Notes under the pieces: generated by a model | Told to the model about the DNA's origin: nothing | What the model saw: only the letters and a program-made list of their open reading frames with translations | Database searches by the model: none | Shown here: one piece after another, positions 1 through 8,177 of the stretch | Position numbering within the stretch: the stretch's first letter is position 1 | Layout: each line of letters starts with the position of its first letter | Translations under genes and position numbers: made by a program | Source: Planctomonas deserti | Lineage (GTDB): Bacteria > Actinomycetota > Actinomycetes > Actinomycetales > Microbacteriaceae | DNA length: 64,000 bases | Reading direction: 5' to 3' | Assembly (NCBI RefSeq): GCF_003067705.1 | Contig: NZ_QANL01000003.1 | Coordinates: forward strand, 248,001-312,000

Positions 1-218
1 TGCGGCGCATCCTGGAGGTCGGACCGTTCACCGCGCCCTTCAACGTCTCGGGTCACCCGGCGATCGGCCTGCCGCTCGGGCAGAGCAGGGAGGGCCTGCC
101 CATCGGCGTGCAGCTCGTGGCCGCGGTCGGCCGCGAGGACCTGCTGCTTCAGGTCGCCGCGCAGCTGGAGGAGGCCCTGCCCTGGCGGGACCGCCAGCCC
201 CCCGTGTACGCCGGGTGA
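1..218 (+). CDS. Amidase, C-terminal fragment (gene enters from the left)
   Basis: The first full codon is at position 3 and the frame runs open to a TGA at 216-218, giving the last 71 residues of a protein whose start lies outside the window. The fragment reads FNVSGHPAIGLPLG followed by GLPIGVQLVAA. This is the usual closing segment of amidase-signature hydrolases (GatA-like fold), where a substrate-channel loop is followed by the final beta strand and helix. The catalytic Ser-cisSer-Lys part is not in the window, so the substrate cannot be inferred. The next gene on the same strand begins 38 bp later with its own promoter-like box. Confidence 0.8.
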   Translation, partial: RRILEVGPFTAPFNVSGHPAIGLPLGQSREGLPIGVQLVAAVGREDLLLQVAAQLEEALPWRDRQPPVYAG

Positions 219-244
219 CGGCCGGCGGCGCTGCGCACGCCTCC

Positions 245-250
245 TAGGCT
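245..250 (+). promoter_or_regulatory. Candidate -10 box (TAGGCT), leaderless phosphotransferase gene
   Basis: TAGGCT is followed by exactly 6 nt and then the GTG start at 257, so transcription would begin at the start codon. No Shine-Dalgarno sequence is visible. Confidence 0.5.
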
Positions 251-256
251 GGCGCG

Positions 257-1204
257 GTGACCACGACGCGGCGAGACGCCGACCTCGCCCGCCGCATCGC
301 CGCGCGCCACGGGGTCGATCCGGCAACGGTGTCGGCCGCGGCGTCCGGCCGGGTGAATGCGGTACACCTCGCGGGTTCCGGGGACAGGCGGGTGGTGATC
401 CGCTTCGCGCTCGACCCCGCGCGCCCCGACGAGTTCGAGGTGGAGCAGTGGTGCCAGGAGCGGGCGGGAGAGGCTGGCATCGCCGTCGCGTCCCCCCTCG
501 CGCGAGGCGTGCTCGAGGGCGTGCCGTACTCGATCCAGGAGTTCGTGCCCGGCATGCCGGGCACGGCGCTTCCCGCGGCCGACGCGTGGGAACGCCTCGG
601 CCGATCGGCCGCCGCGGTGTCCCGCATCGTGCCCGGCGACGACGCGCCTGGGGGGCTGTTCTCCCGCTTCGGGCGCGACCTGCCGAACGCCTGGCGCGCC
701 CACCTCGACTACAACATCGGCGCGCTGGGCGAGGACGACCCGCTGATCGCCCTGGGCGTTTACGCGGTCTCGCAGGCACCGGCCCTCGCGGCGGCGATCG
801 GCGGGCTGCGGGACGAGCGGCTGACGTTCGGCCTCAGTCACGGCGACCTCGCGCCGCGCAACCTGATCGTGCGGGACGACGGCGAAGGGGTGCTCATCGA
901 CTGGGGCGGCGCGTCGGCCGGCCCGGCGCCCTGGACCGACCTGGAGACGGTCTACCGCTGGCACCTCGCGGACCTGCCCGAGGGCTTCGAGGCCCCGGTC
1001 ACCGCGGGGGACGTGACGGCCTTCGCGCGCGGCTGCGGCGTCGACCTCGCCACCGTCACCCCGCTGCTCGAGACGCTCGTGCTGCTCCACGCGCTCGACC
1101 TGGCGCGCTGGGCGATGGACGTGCGGCCGGACCTGCTGCCCCACTACGCCGCCGGCGCGGCGCGAGCGGTCCGTCGCTTCCGTCCGGCGTCTCAGCCGGC
1201 GTAG
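257..1204 (+). CDS. APH-family phosphotransferase (aminoglycoside/choline kinase-like)
   Basis: A 315-residue protein with the protein-kinase-like fold of the aminoglycoside phosphotransferase family. The catalytic loop HGDLAPRN is at residues 195-202 (catalytic Asp 197, metal-binding Asn 202). A DWG motif supplies the second metal ligand at Asp 215. Such enzymes move the ATP gamma-phosphate to a hydroxyl on a small molecule; family members act on aminoglycosides, homoserine, choline or sugars, and nothing here picks a substrate. It is convergent with the GH13 gene and the two coding ends overlap by 13 bp. The GTG start is chosen because a -10-like box lies 6 nt before it. A resistance role is possible but unsupported. 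Confidence 0.8.
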   Translation: MTTTRRDADLARRIAARHGVDPATVSAAASGRVNAVHLAGSGDRRVVIRFALDPARPDEFEVEQWCQERAGEAGIAVASPLARGVLEGVPYSIQEFVPGMPGTALPAADAWERLGRSAAAVSRIVPGDDAPGGLFSRFGRDLPNAWRAHLDYNIGALGEDDPLIALGVYAVSQAPALAAAIGGLRDERLTFGLSHGDLAPRNLIVRDDGEGVLIDWGGASAGPAPWTDLETVYRWHLADLPEGFEAPVTAGDVTAFARGCGVDLATVTPLLETLVLLHALDLARWAMDVRPDLLPHYAAGAARAVRRFRPASQPA

Positions 1205-2481
1205 ACCGCCCAGCCGCGCGGGGGCACCGTCGACCCGAAGTCGCCACCCGTGCTCGACACGTCGACGGTGAGCCCGCCGACGCGGGGCGCGGGCACCGGG
1301 GTCCCTCCGAGGTTCAGCGCGAGGACGACCCGACCGGCGCCGCCCCGCTCGGTGAGGACGATCGTGCTGCTCTCGTTCGCGAGGTCCTCCACCCGCACCT
1401 CCGCGCGGGTCAACCACGGGTGCCGCCTGCGGAGGCCGATGAGGCGGCGGTGCAGGTCGAGCAGGCCCTCGCCCTCGGCGGACAAATCCGTCGGCGCGGC
1501 CGGGTAGGCCGGACGCACGGCGTCGTCACCGCCCGCCCGGTCCTCCTTCACGCCGCGCAGGCCGCGCTCGTCGCCGTAGTAGACGCTCGGGATGCCGGGC
1601 AGCACGAACAGCAGCGCGAGCGCGGCCGGGAGCGTGTCAGCAGGGAGCGTCGACGCGATGCGGGTCACGTCGTGGTTGCCGACGAAGGTGTACGGCACGA
1701 GGCGCGAGAGCAACTCCGAGTGGCGGCGCAGCGTCCACTCGAGCTCGAACAGGTTGCGGTCGCGCAGCGAGCTCCACACCGACTTCCAGAGCTCGTACTG
1801 CGTCACGGAGTCCAGCCCGGACCGCTCGACGTAGTGCGCGTAGTCGCCGTGGATCATCTCGCCGAGGAACCACGCGTCCGGGTGCCGCTCGCGCACGCGG
1901 GGGAGCACGCGGCGCCAGAACTCGGGCGGCACCGCGTACGCCGCGTCCAGGCGCCAGCCCGCCGCGCCACGGTCGAGCCAGTGCATCATCACGTCGGCGA
2001 CGTGGTCGGCCACCTCCGGGTTGTCGTGGTTGAGCGTCACGAGCGCACCGTGTCCCTCGAACCCGACCGGCTCTCCCCGATCGGTCCAGCGGAACCAGCG
2101 ACCCTCGGGGGAGTCGGGGCCGTGCTCGAGGGCGGCTCGGAAGCGCGGATGCGACCGCCCGACGTGGTTGAAGACGCCGTCGAGGAGCACCCGCACGCCG
2201 CGCTCGCGGGCGGCGGCCAGCAGCCCGTCCATGTCGTCGTCATTCCCGAGGCGGGGATCGATGCGCAGGTGGTCGGTCGTGTCGTAGCCGTGCGTCTCGG
2301 AGGCGAACACCGGTCCGAGCGCGAGGCCGTTCGCGCCGAACTGCACGAGGTAGTCGAGCCAGCCGACGAGGGCCGGCAGCCGGTGGCGGGTGCCGCCGTC
2401 CGCCTCCGTCGTCTGCTCCGCGCCCAGGAAGCCGAGCGGATACACGTGCCACCAGATCGCGTGCTCGGTCCACGATGCCAT
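1192..2481 (-). CDS. GH13 alpha-amylase-family glycosidase
   Basis: A 429-residue intracellular glycoside hydrolase (no signal peptide) with the (beta/alpha)8 barrel of family GH13. All conserved regions are present: DGVFNH at 101-106, GWRLD with nucleophile Asp 179, GEM with acid/base Glu 208, and NHD at 269-271. The family retains configuration on alpha-glucosidic bonds; maltodextrin- or trehalose-type substrates are likely but not determined. The ATG at 2481 is preferred over upstream codons because GAGGAGG lies 7-8 nt before it and the protein then begins directly with the first strand (HAIWWHVYPLGF). It is short for the family, ending soon after the barrel with a small C-terminal beta domain. 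No sugar transporter or regulator lies beside it. Confidence 0.88.
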   Translation of the reverse strand: MASWTEHAIWWHVYPLGFLGAEQTTEADGGTRHRLPALVGWLDYLVQFGANGLALGPVFASETHGYDTTDHLRIDPRLGNDDDMDGLLAAARERGVRVLLDGVFNHVGRSHPRFRAALEHGPDSPEGRWFRWTDRGEPVGFEGHGALVTLNHDNPEVADHVADVMMHWLDRGAAGWRLDAAYAVPPEFWRRVLPRVRERHPDAWFLGEMIHGDYAHYVERSGLDSVTQYELWKSVWSSLRDRNLFELEWTLRRHSELLSRLVPYTFVGNHDVTRIASTLPADTLPAALALLFVLPGIPSVYYGDERGLRGVKEDRAGGDDAVRPAYPAAPTDLSAEGEGLLDLHRRLIGLRRRHPWLTRAEVRVEDLANESSTIVLTERGGAGRVVLALNLGGTPVPAPRVGGLTVDVSSTGGDFGSTVPPRGWAVYAG

Positions 2482-2524
2482 CGCCGGCGTCCTCCTCGTC
2501 CGGGCACCGCCCGGCGCCCGGACG

Positions 2525-2530
2525 AGCCTA
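2525..2530 (-). promoter_or_regulatory. Candidate -10 box for the GH13 gene
   Basis: TAGGCT on the minus strand, 43 nt before the ATG at 2481. It would give a leader of about 37 nt carrying the GAGGAGG ribosome binding site, so this gene looks leadered, unlike many others here. Confidence 0.35.
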
Positions 2531-2546
2531 CGGGGTCGGCGGCACA

Positions 2547-2639
2547 CGGTCGCTGAGCCCATCGCGACGCGGGCTTCACGGTCCCTGAGCCTGTCGAAGG
2601 GACGGGGGCTGCACGGTCCCTGAGCCTGTCGAAGGGATG
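2547..2639. repeat. Hairpin-repeat cluster A (2 full copies, 1 degenerate)
   Basis: Full copies at 2579-2604 and 2614-2639, both in the orientation with GTCCCT first. Each has 6-nt arms GTCCCT and AGGGAC around the 11-nt loop GAGCCTGTCGA; the second copy ends AGGGAT, leaving a G-T wobble. A shortened GTCGCT-type relic lies at 2547-2569. The cluster sits just past the 3' end of the SDR gene. Confidence 0.85.
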
Positions 2640-2652
2640 CGGCGCGACCCCG

Positions 2653-3573
2653 CTACCGCCCCTCGCCCGCCTGGCCCTCCTCGCCCGCGTCGCCGTCGTC
2701 GGGCTCGAACGGCGGAACGGGAACGCCCGTGATCTTCTCGCGGTTGGACGCGGGGAGCACGCCGTTCTCGTCGGTGATCCCGTAGGCCGCGGCGACCTCG
2801 GCGGCGACGAGCGGGCGCCCGGTGAGCCGAAGGATCCGGGGATCGGCGGCGAGCGCGGCGACCGTGCGACCGACGAACAGCGGTGTCTCGAAGTTCGTCT
2901 CGTCCTGGAAGAACTCGATGTTGCGCAGAACGCCCTCGGTGAGCACGAGCCCGGGGTAGAGCGCGACGGATGCGACCCCGTGCGGCCGAAGCTCCTCCGC
3001 CATGTCCTTCGCGAGCCGGTCGATGGCGGCGTGCGCCACCCCGTACGCGACGGGCGGCACGAAGACCGTGGCGGCGAAGGAGGACAGGCTGACCACGAGA
3101 CCGTGGTCCGAGCGCAGCAGCAGGGGCGCGGCGAGGCTCGACGTGACGTAGTGGGCGCGCAGCCCGACCCGGTGCATGGAGTCCCACAGCGACAGCGGCT
3201 GCTCCCAGAACGGGCCGGGGTTGAACTCGCTGCCGTCCGTGAACCGCTCGTACCCGCCCCAGGCGCTGTTGACGAGGACGTCGAGCCGCCCCTGTTCCCG
3301 CTCGATGCGCGCGACGAGGGCCTCGAGCGCGGCGTCGTCCCCGGCATCGAGCGGCACGGCGATGCCCGTACCGCCAAGCTCGGTGACCTGCTCGGCCGTG
3401 GCGTGGATCGTGCCGGGCAGGCGCGACCGCGACGTTCCTTCGACGGTTGTGCGGCCCGTGACGTACACGGTCGCCCCGGCCTCCCCGAGCCCCCGTGCGA
3501 TGCCGCGGCCCACGCCGCGGGTCGCCCCCGTCACCAGTGCGATCCGGCCCGTCAGTGCGCCACGCGTGTCCAT
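2653..3573 (-). CDS. Short-chain dehydrogenase/reductase with YxxxH active site
   Basis: A 306-residue classical-length SDR with a Rossmann fold. The nucleotide-binding loop TGATRGVGRG is at residues 15-24 and the conserved NSAWGG (in place of NNAG) is at 102-107. The active site has Ser 165 and Tyr 177, but the position normally held by the catalytic lysine is histidine (YGVAH, 177-181). The C-terminus is longer than usual and Glu/Gly-rich. Substrate unknown. The start ATG follows a TAGGGT box by exactly 6 nt. Downstream it runs into hairpin-repeat cluster A. Confidence 0.85.
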   Translation of the reverse strand: MDTRGALTGRIALVTGATRGVGRGIARGLGEAGATVYVTGRTTVEGTSRSRLPGTIHATAEQVTELGGTGIAVPLDAGDDAALEALVARIEREQGRLDVLVNSAWGGYERFTDGSEFNPGPFWEQPLSLWDSMHRVGLRAHYVTSSLAAPLLLRSDHGLVVSLSSFAATVFVPPVAYGVAHAAIDRLAKDMAEELRPHGVASVALYPGLVLTEGVLRNIEFFQDETNFETPLFVGRTVAALAADPRILRLTGRPLVAAEVAAAYGITDENGVLPASNREKITGVPVPPFEPDDGDAGEEGQAGEGR

Positions 3574-3579
3574 GGCGTC

Positions 3580-3585
3580 ACCCTA
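3580..3585 (-). promoter_or_regulatory. Candidate -10 box (TAGGGT), leaderless SDR gene
   Basis: TAGGGT on the minus strand lies 6 nt before the ATG at 3573. Confidence 0.45.
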
Positions 3586-3628
3586 GGCTCCGCCACCGAC
3601 ATCGAGGAACCCGTCAGCGGCTGCCGGG

Positions 3629-3814
3629 TCAGATCAGGGTCTGCAGCGCCCCCCAGGCGACGATCGCGATGCCGGCCCAGATGCCCGCGCTCGCGGTGAC
3701 GAGGACGATGGCGCCGCGGCGGCGCTCCTCGTGGCGGTCGAGCGAGAGTGCCTCGCTGCGGACGTCCCGGCCGTCGAGGTCATCGCGGCCGTGGTGTGCA
3801 ATGGCGTTGCTCAT
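3629..3814 (-). CDS. Small single-pass membrane protein, unknown function
   Basis: A 61-residue protein not recognised as a named family. The N-terminal half is charged and His/Asp-rich (HHGRDDLDGRD). It is followed by a short basic stretch (RHEERRR) and one hydrophobic helix of about 24 residues (AIVLVTASAGIWAGIAIVAW) ending four residues before the stop. The ATG at 3814 is chosen over an in-frame start 17 codons upstream because AAGGGGG lies 7-8 nt before it. It sits alone between the SDR gene and the divergent helicase gene. The basic residues before the helix suggest the N-terminus faces the cytoplasm. Confidence 0.6.
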   Translation of the reverse strand: MSNAIAHHGRDDLDGRDVRSEALSLDRHEERRRGAIVLVTASAGIWAGIAIVAWGALQTLI

Positions 3815-3980
3815 GCTGGTCCCCCTTCGGACGCGCCGTCGCGCCCTCGAAGACGATACTTGCACCCTTTCGGGGGCGTCGCGAACAGGAAGCGCCGCAC
3901 GACCCGCGTACGGGGGCCAGACGGGGGATGGGGGGCGAGAGGGCGAAGGCGGGTGCGGAGTCTGTCAGGATCGACGGGAC

Positions 3981-6524
3981 ATGACGATTCCGGACCCCAC
4001 TCTCGCCGACGCGCGCACCGACCTGACGCGGAGCATCCCCGAGCGCTTCGACCCGGACGAGGTGTACGAGCGCTTCGTCGACTGGACCACCGGCCTGGGT
4101 CTCACGCTCTACCCCGCGCAGGACGAGGCGATCATGGAGATCGTCTCCGGCGCGAACGTGATCCTGAGCACGCCCACCGGCACGGGCAAGTCCCTGGTCG
4201 CCGTCGCCGCGCACTTCGCGGCACTCGCCGAGGGCCGCCGCACGTACTACACCGCGCCCATCAAGGCGCTCGTGTCGGAGAAGTTCTTCGCGCTCGTCGA
4301 CATCTTCGGGCCGGAGAACGTCGGCATGGTGACCGGCGACTCGTCCGTCAACGCCGACGCGCCCATCGTGTGCTGCACCGCGGAGATCCTCGCGAACCTC
4401 GCCCTCCGTCAGGGCGCCGACGCGAACGTGGGGCAGGTCGTCATGGACGAGTTCCACTTCTACGGCGACCCGGAGCGCGGCTGGGCCTGGCAGGTGCCGC
4501 TGCTCACGCTGCCCCGGGCGCAGTTCATCCTGATGTCCGCCACCCTCGGCGACGTGACGAGCCTCGCCGAGGACCTCAGCCGCCGCACGGGGCGCAGCAC
4601 GGCCCGGGTCACCGGCGTCGAGCGCCCGGTGCCGCTGCACTACTACTACGCGACGACCCCGGTGCACGAGACGGTCGAGGAGCTGCTCTCCACCAATCAG
4701 GCCCCGATCTACATCGTGCACTTCTCCCAGCTCGCGGCGCTCGAGCGCGCCCAGTCGCTGATGAGTCTCAAGATCGTCGACCGCGAGCAGCGCGACCGCA
4801 TCGCCGAGCTCATCGGCGGCTTCCGTTTCACCACCGGCTTCGGGCGGACCCTGTCCCGGCTCGTGCGGGCCGGCATCGGCGTGCACCACGCCGGGATGTT
4901 GCCGAAGTACCGGCGGCTGGTGGAGCAGCTCGCGCAGACCGGCCTGCTTAGGGTGATCTGCGGCACGGACACCCTCGGCGTCGGCATCAACGTGCCGATC
5001 CGCACGGTGCTGCTCACGGCGCTCACCAAGTACGACGGCACGCGCATGCGGCAGCTCAACGCGCGCGAGTTCCACCAGATCGCCGGGCGTGCCGGTCGTG
5101 CGGGCTATGACACGGCGGGCACCGTGATCGTGCAGGCGCCCGAGCACGAGACCGAGAACATCAAGGCGCTCGCGAAGATCGGTGACGACCCGAAGAAGCG
5201 GCGCAAGCTCGTGCGCAAGAAGGCGCCCGAGGGCTTCGTCTCCTGGGGCGAGCCGAGCTTCCGCAAGCTGGTGGACGCCGAGCCGGAGACGCTCCGCTCG
5301 AGCATGCAGGTGACTCACGCGATGATCCTCAACGTCATCGCGCGCGGCCACGATCCCTTCACCGACCTGCGCACGCTGCTCGAGGACAACCACGAGCCGC
5401 GCCCGCGCCAGCGCGCGCTCATCCGGCAGGCGCTCGCGATCTACCGCACGCTGCGCACCGCGGGCGTCGTCGAGCAGCGCTCGGATCCCGACGGGGGACC
5501 GGCCCACATCACCGTCACCGTCGACCTGCAGGCCAACTTCGCGCTCAACCAGCCGCTCTCGCCGTTCGCCCTCGCGGTGTTCGAGCTTCTGGAACCGGAA
5601 TCGCCCACCTACGCGCTCGACATGATCTCCGTGCTCGAGGCGACCCTCGACGACCCGCGACCCGTGCTGTCCGCGCAGCAGTTCCTCGCCCGAGGCGAGG
5701 CGGTCGCCGCGATGAAGTCCGAGGGCATCGAGTACGACCAGCGGATGGAGCTGCTCGAGGAGGTCACCCACCCGCAACCGCTCGCCGGTCTGCTGGGCGA
5801 GGCGTTCGCGACGTACTCGGCCTCGCAGCCGTGGATCGGCGACTTCGAGCTGCACCCGAAGTCCGTGGTGCGCGACATGTACGAGCGGGCCATGACGTTC
5901 GGCGAGTTCGTCAGCTTCTACAAGCTCGCGCGCTCCGAGGGCGTCGTGCTGCGCTACCTGTCCGACGCGTTCCGCGCGGCCCGGCAGACCATCCCGGACG
6001 AGGCGAAGACCGAGGACCTCCGCGATCTCATCGAGTGGCTCGGCGAGCTCGTCCGCCAGGTCGACTCCAGCCTCCTCGACGAGTGGGAGAAGCTGGCGAA
6101 CCCGACGGAGGCGACCCACGCGGACGAGGCCATCGTGCCGCCCGCGCCGCACCGGGTCACCACGAACGTGCGCGCCTTCCGCATCCTCGTGCGCAACGAG
6201 ATGTTCCGGCGCGTGCAACTCGCCGCGCTCGAGCATTACGACGAGCTCGGCGAGCTCGACGCGGCGGCCGGCTTCGACGCCGATACCTGGGCGGACGCGA
6301 TGGACGCGTACTTCAGCCAGCACGACGACCTCGGCACGGGCGGGGATGCCCGCGGGCCGGCCATGCTCATCATCGAGGAGCGCCCGGGCGCCTGGCACGT
6401 GCGCCAGATCTTCGACGACCCCGAGGGTGATCACGACTGGGGCATCAGCGCCGAGGTCGATCTCGCGGAGTCGGACGAGCAGGGCGTCGCCGTGGTGCGG
6501 GTCACGGGCGTGAACGCGCTGTAG
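3981..6524 (+). CDS. Ski2-like DExH-box RNA helicase with DUF3516-type C-terminus
   Basis: An 847-residue superfamily 2 helicase. The core shows Walker A TPTGTGKS (residues 64-71), DEFH at 156-159 in place of DEVH, motif III SAT at 186-188, and motifs V/VI with TLGVGIN and QIAGRAGRAG around 366, all typical of Ski2/Mtr4-type RNA helicases. The helicase domain fills roughly residues 30-440. The rest is an alpha-helical, acidic region matching the C-terminal domain (DUF3516) of actinobacterial helicases of this type. The likely role is ATP-driven RNA unwinding in RNA turnover. The ATG at 3981 starts the conserved N-terminus; a CAGGAT box 9 nt upstream could be the -10. It is monocistronic between a divergent gene and a hydrolase gene. 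Confidence 0.9.
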   Translation: MTIPDPTLADARTDLTRSIPERFDPDEVYERFVDWTTGLGLTLYPAQDEAIMEIVSGANVILSTPTGTGKSLVAVAAHFAALAEGRRTYYTAPIKALVSEKFFALVDIFGPENVGMVTGDSSVNADAPIVCCTAEILANLALRQGADANVGQVVMDEFHFYGDPERGWAWQVPLLTLPRAQFILMSATLGDVTSLAEDLSRRTGRSTARVTGVERPVPLHYYYATTPVHETVEELLSTNQAPIYIVHFSQLAALERAQSLMSLKIVDREQRDRIAELIGGFRFTTGFGRTLSRLVRAGIGVHHAGMLPKYRRLVEQLAQTGLLRVICGTDTLGVGINVPIRTVLLTALTKYDGTRMRQLNAREFHQIAGRAGRAGYDTAGTVIVQAPEHETENIKALAKIGDDPKKRRKLVRKKAPEGFVSWGEPSFRKLVDAEPETLRSSMQVTHAMILNVIARGHDPFTDLRTLLEDNHEPRPRQRALIRQALAIYRTLRTAGVVEQRSDPDGGPAHITVTVDLQANFALNQPLSPFALAVFELLEPESPTYALDMISVLEATLDDPRPVLSAQQFLARGEAVAAMKSEGIEYDQRMELLEEVTHPQPLAGLLGEAFATYSASQPWIGDFELHPKSVVRDMYERAMTFGEFVSFYKLARSEGVVLRYLSDAFRAARQTIPDEAKTEDLRDLIEWLGELVRQVDSSLLDEWEKLANPTEATHADEAIVPPAPHRVTTNVRAFRILVRNEMFRRVQLAALEHYDELGELDAAAGFDADTWADAMDAYFSQHDDLGTGGDARGPAMLIIEERPGAWHVRQIFDDPEGDHDWGISAEVDLAESDEQGVAVVRVTGVNAL

Positions 6525-6593
6525 GACCGCGCCCGCGCTATGGAGGCGGCCTGCCCGCCATGCCGCCTCAGAGCCTGCTCAGTGGCCATCGAG

Positions 6594-6599
6594 TAACGT
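6594..6599 (+). promoter_or_regulatory. Candidate -10 box (TAACGT), leaderless hydrolase gene
   Basis: TAACGT is followed by 6 nt and the GTG start at 6606. Confidence 0.45.
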
Positions 6600-6605
6600 C
6601 GCAGG

Positions 6606-7418
6606 GTGACCCGTACCCTCGACCGCCCCCGTGACCCCGACGCCACCCGCCCCCGTTTCTCGCGCACCATCCCCGCGTTCCAGGTGCGGAGGGTCGCCGT
6701 CGACGACCTTCAGGTCGTCGTGCGCACGTTCGGCACCGTGCGGCCGGGTGCTCCGGTCTTCGTCCTGGTGCATGGCATCGGCGTGTCCTTCCGCTACTTC
6801 GAGCCGCTCGCCGAGGAGCTCGCGAAGCGCGGCGTCGTGCACCTGCTCGACATGCCGGGGTACGGCAGCTCGCCGCGTCCGCGCCGCAACATCTCCATCG
6901 CGGAGCACGGCGAGGTGCTCGCCACCGTGCTGCGCACCGAGGGCATCGAGAACCCGGTGCTCATCGGGCACTCGATGGGTTGCCAGATGGTCACCGAGGC
7001 GGTGACGCAGGATCCGGACCTCACCGACTCTGTCGTGCTGATGGGTCCCACCATGTCGCCCTCCGAGCGCACCTTCTTCAGCGCCGCGTTCCGCCTCGGC
7101 GTCGACATGACCCGCGAACCGCTCCGTGGCAACTGGACCGTGCTCACCGACTACCTCTTCCGCTGCGGCCCGGTCTGGTACGCGATGCAGGTGCCGCACC
7201 TTCTGCGCGATCGCATCGAGGAGCGCGTCCCGCGCATCTCGGCGCGCGTGCTCGTGATCCGCGGCGATCGCGACCCCGTGGTGTCCCGGCCGTGGGCGAC
7301 GCATCTCGCGTCGCTGGCGCAGGACGGTCGGTTCGCGGAGGTGCCCGGCCCCCACGTCGTCATGTTCACGGCGCCCGAGCAGATCTCCGAACTCGTGCGG
7401 GAGCACGCGCACCGATGA
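6606..7418 (+). CDS. Alpha/beta hydrolase
   Basis: A 270-residue alpha/beta-hydrolase-fold enzyme. HG(I) of the oxyanion region is near residue 57, the nucleophile elbow GHSMG at 121-125 gives Ser 123 as nucleophile, and a late GDRDP and a His near the C-terminus complete the expected triad. It has no signal peptide. The substrate is unknown; esters, lactones and haloalkanes are all possible in this fold. Its stop codon overlaps the start of the next hydrolase (ATGA), so the two are translationally coupled and probably act in one process. Confidence 0.8.
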   Translation: MTRTLDRPRDPDATRPRFSRTIPAFQVRRVAVDDLQVVVRTFGTVRPGAPVFVLVHGIGVSFRYFEPLAEELAKRGVVHLLDMPGYGSSPRPRRNISIAEHGEVLATVLRTEGIENPVLIGHSMGCQMVTEAVTQDPDLTDSVVLMGPTMSPSERTFFSAAFRLGVDMTREPLRGNWTVLTDYLFRCGPVWYAMQVPHLLRDRIEERVPRISARVLVIRGDRDPVVSRPWATHLASLAQDGRFAEVPGPHVVMFTAPEQISELVREHAHR

Positions 7419-8098
7419 TCACGCTGATCCGGAACGGGTACAGCTGGGTGCTCGACTACGCCTACGTCGGCTTCTGGCAGGTCGTCGGGTTCTTCCTGCG
7501 GCTGAACCCGCGCCGGTACCGGGACGGCCGCGAGGGCCTGGCTCCGATCCTGATCCTGCCCGGCATCTACGAGCGCTGGCAGTTCCTGCGGCCCGTGATC
7601 GAGCGCCTCCACCGCGAGGGGCACCCCATCCATGTCGTGACGACGCTCGGCTACAACCGCGGCGAGGTCACGGCCGGGGCGAAGCTCGCGCGCACCTACC
7701 TCGAGCAGCACGACCTGCGCGGCGTCGTGATCGTCGCGCACAGCAAGGGCGGGCTCATTGGCAAGCAGCTGATGGCGTTCGAGGACCCGGACCAGCGCAT
7801 CGACTCCATGGTGGCCATCAACACGCCCTTCGGCGGCTCGCGCTACGCGCGCTTCTTCCCGGGGCGGGCCATCCGTGCCTTCGTGTCGACGAACGAGACG
7901 CTCCTCGCGCTCGCCAAGCGCGAGGAGATCAACCCCCGCATCACGTCGATCTTCGCCGAGTTCGATCCGCACATCCCCGAGGGCAGCGCGCTCGTGAACG
8001 CGCGCAACATGAAGATGAAGATCGGCGGGCACTTCCGCATCCTGGCCGCGCCGACCGTGCTCGACGCGGTCGCGGCCTCGGTGGCCCGCGCCGCCTGA
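7415..8098 (+). CDS. Alpha/beta hydrolase, lipase/acyltransferase-like
   Basis: A 227-residue hydrolase with a hydrophobic, possibly membrane-associating N-terminus (aromatic segment at residues 8-27). The nucleophile motif is AHSKGG with Ser 110, the pattern of triacylglycerol lipase-like and PGAP1-like hydrolases. The sequence after it (INTPFGGSRYA) resembles lipases that act on lipid or glycan-linked esters. It shares a 4-bp overlap with the preceding hydrolase. It is convergent with the quinone reductase gene and separated from it by 79 bp in which I see no clear terminator. Confidence 0.75.
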   Translation: MITLIRNGYSWVLDYAYVGFWQVVGFFLRLNPRRYRDGREGLAPILILPGIYERWQFLRPVIERLHREGHPIHVVTTLGYNRGEVTAGAKLARTYLEQHDLRGVVIVAHSKGGLIGKQLMAFEDPDQRIDSMVAINTPFGGSRYARFFPGRAIRAFVSTNETLLALAKREEINPRITSIFAEFDPHIPEGSALVNARNMKMKIGGHFRILAAPTVLDAVAASVARAA

Positions 8099-8177
8099 CG
8101 CTCGCTCCGGAGTGGGGCGGGGGTCGGGTGCGGCGTGGTTGCCGCCTGCCGTTCGTGTCCTGGGTGAGGGGACCCGC

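Noticed and set aside
448-2556. Long open frame of about 700 codons across the phosphotransferase and GH13 genes
   Set aside because: It is Arg/Pro/Gly-rich with no motif and runs across two genes with clear active sites. High GC leaves the opposite and shifted frames open.
3780-6434. 884-codon open frame on the minus strand over the helicase gene
   Set aside because: Antisense shadow: His/Arg/Leu-rich composition, no domains. The plus-strand frame has the full set of helicase motifs.
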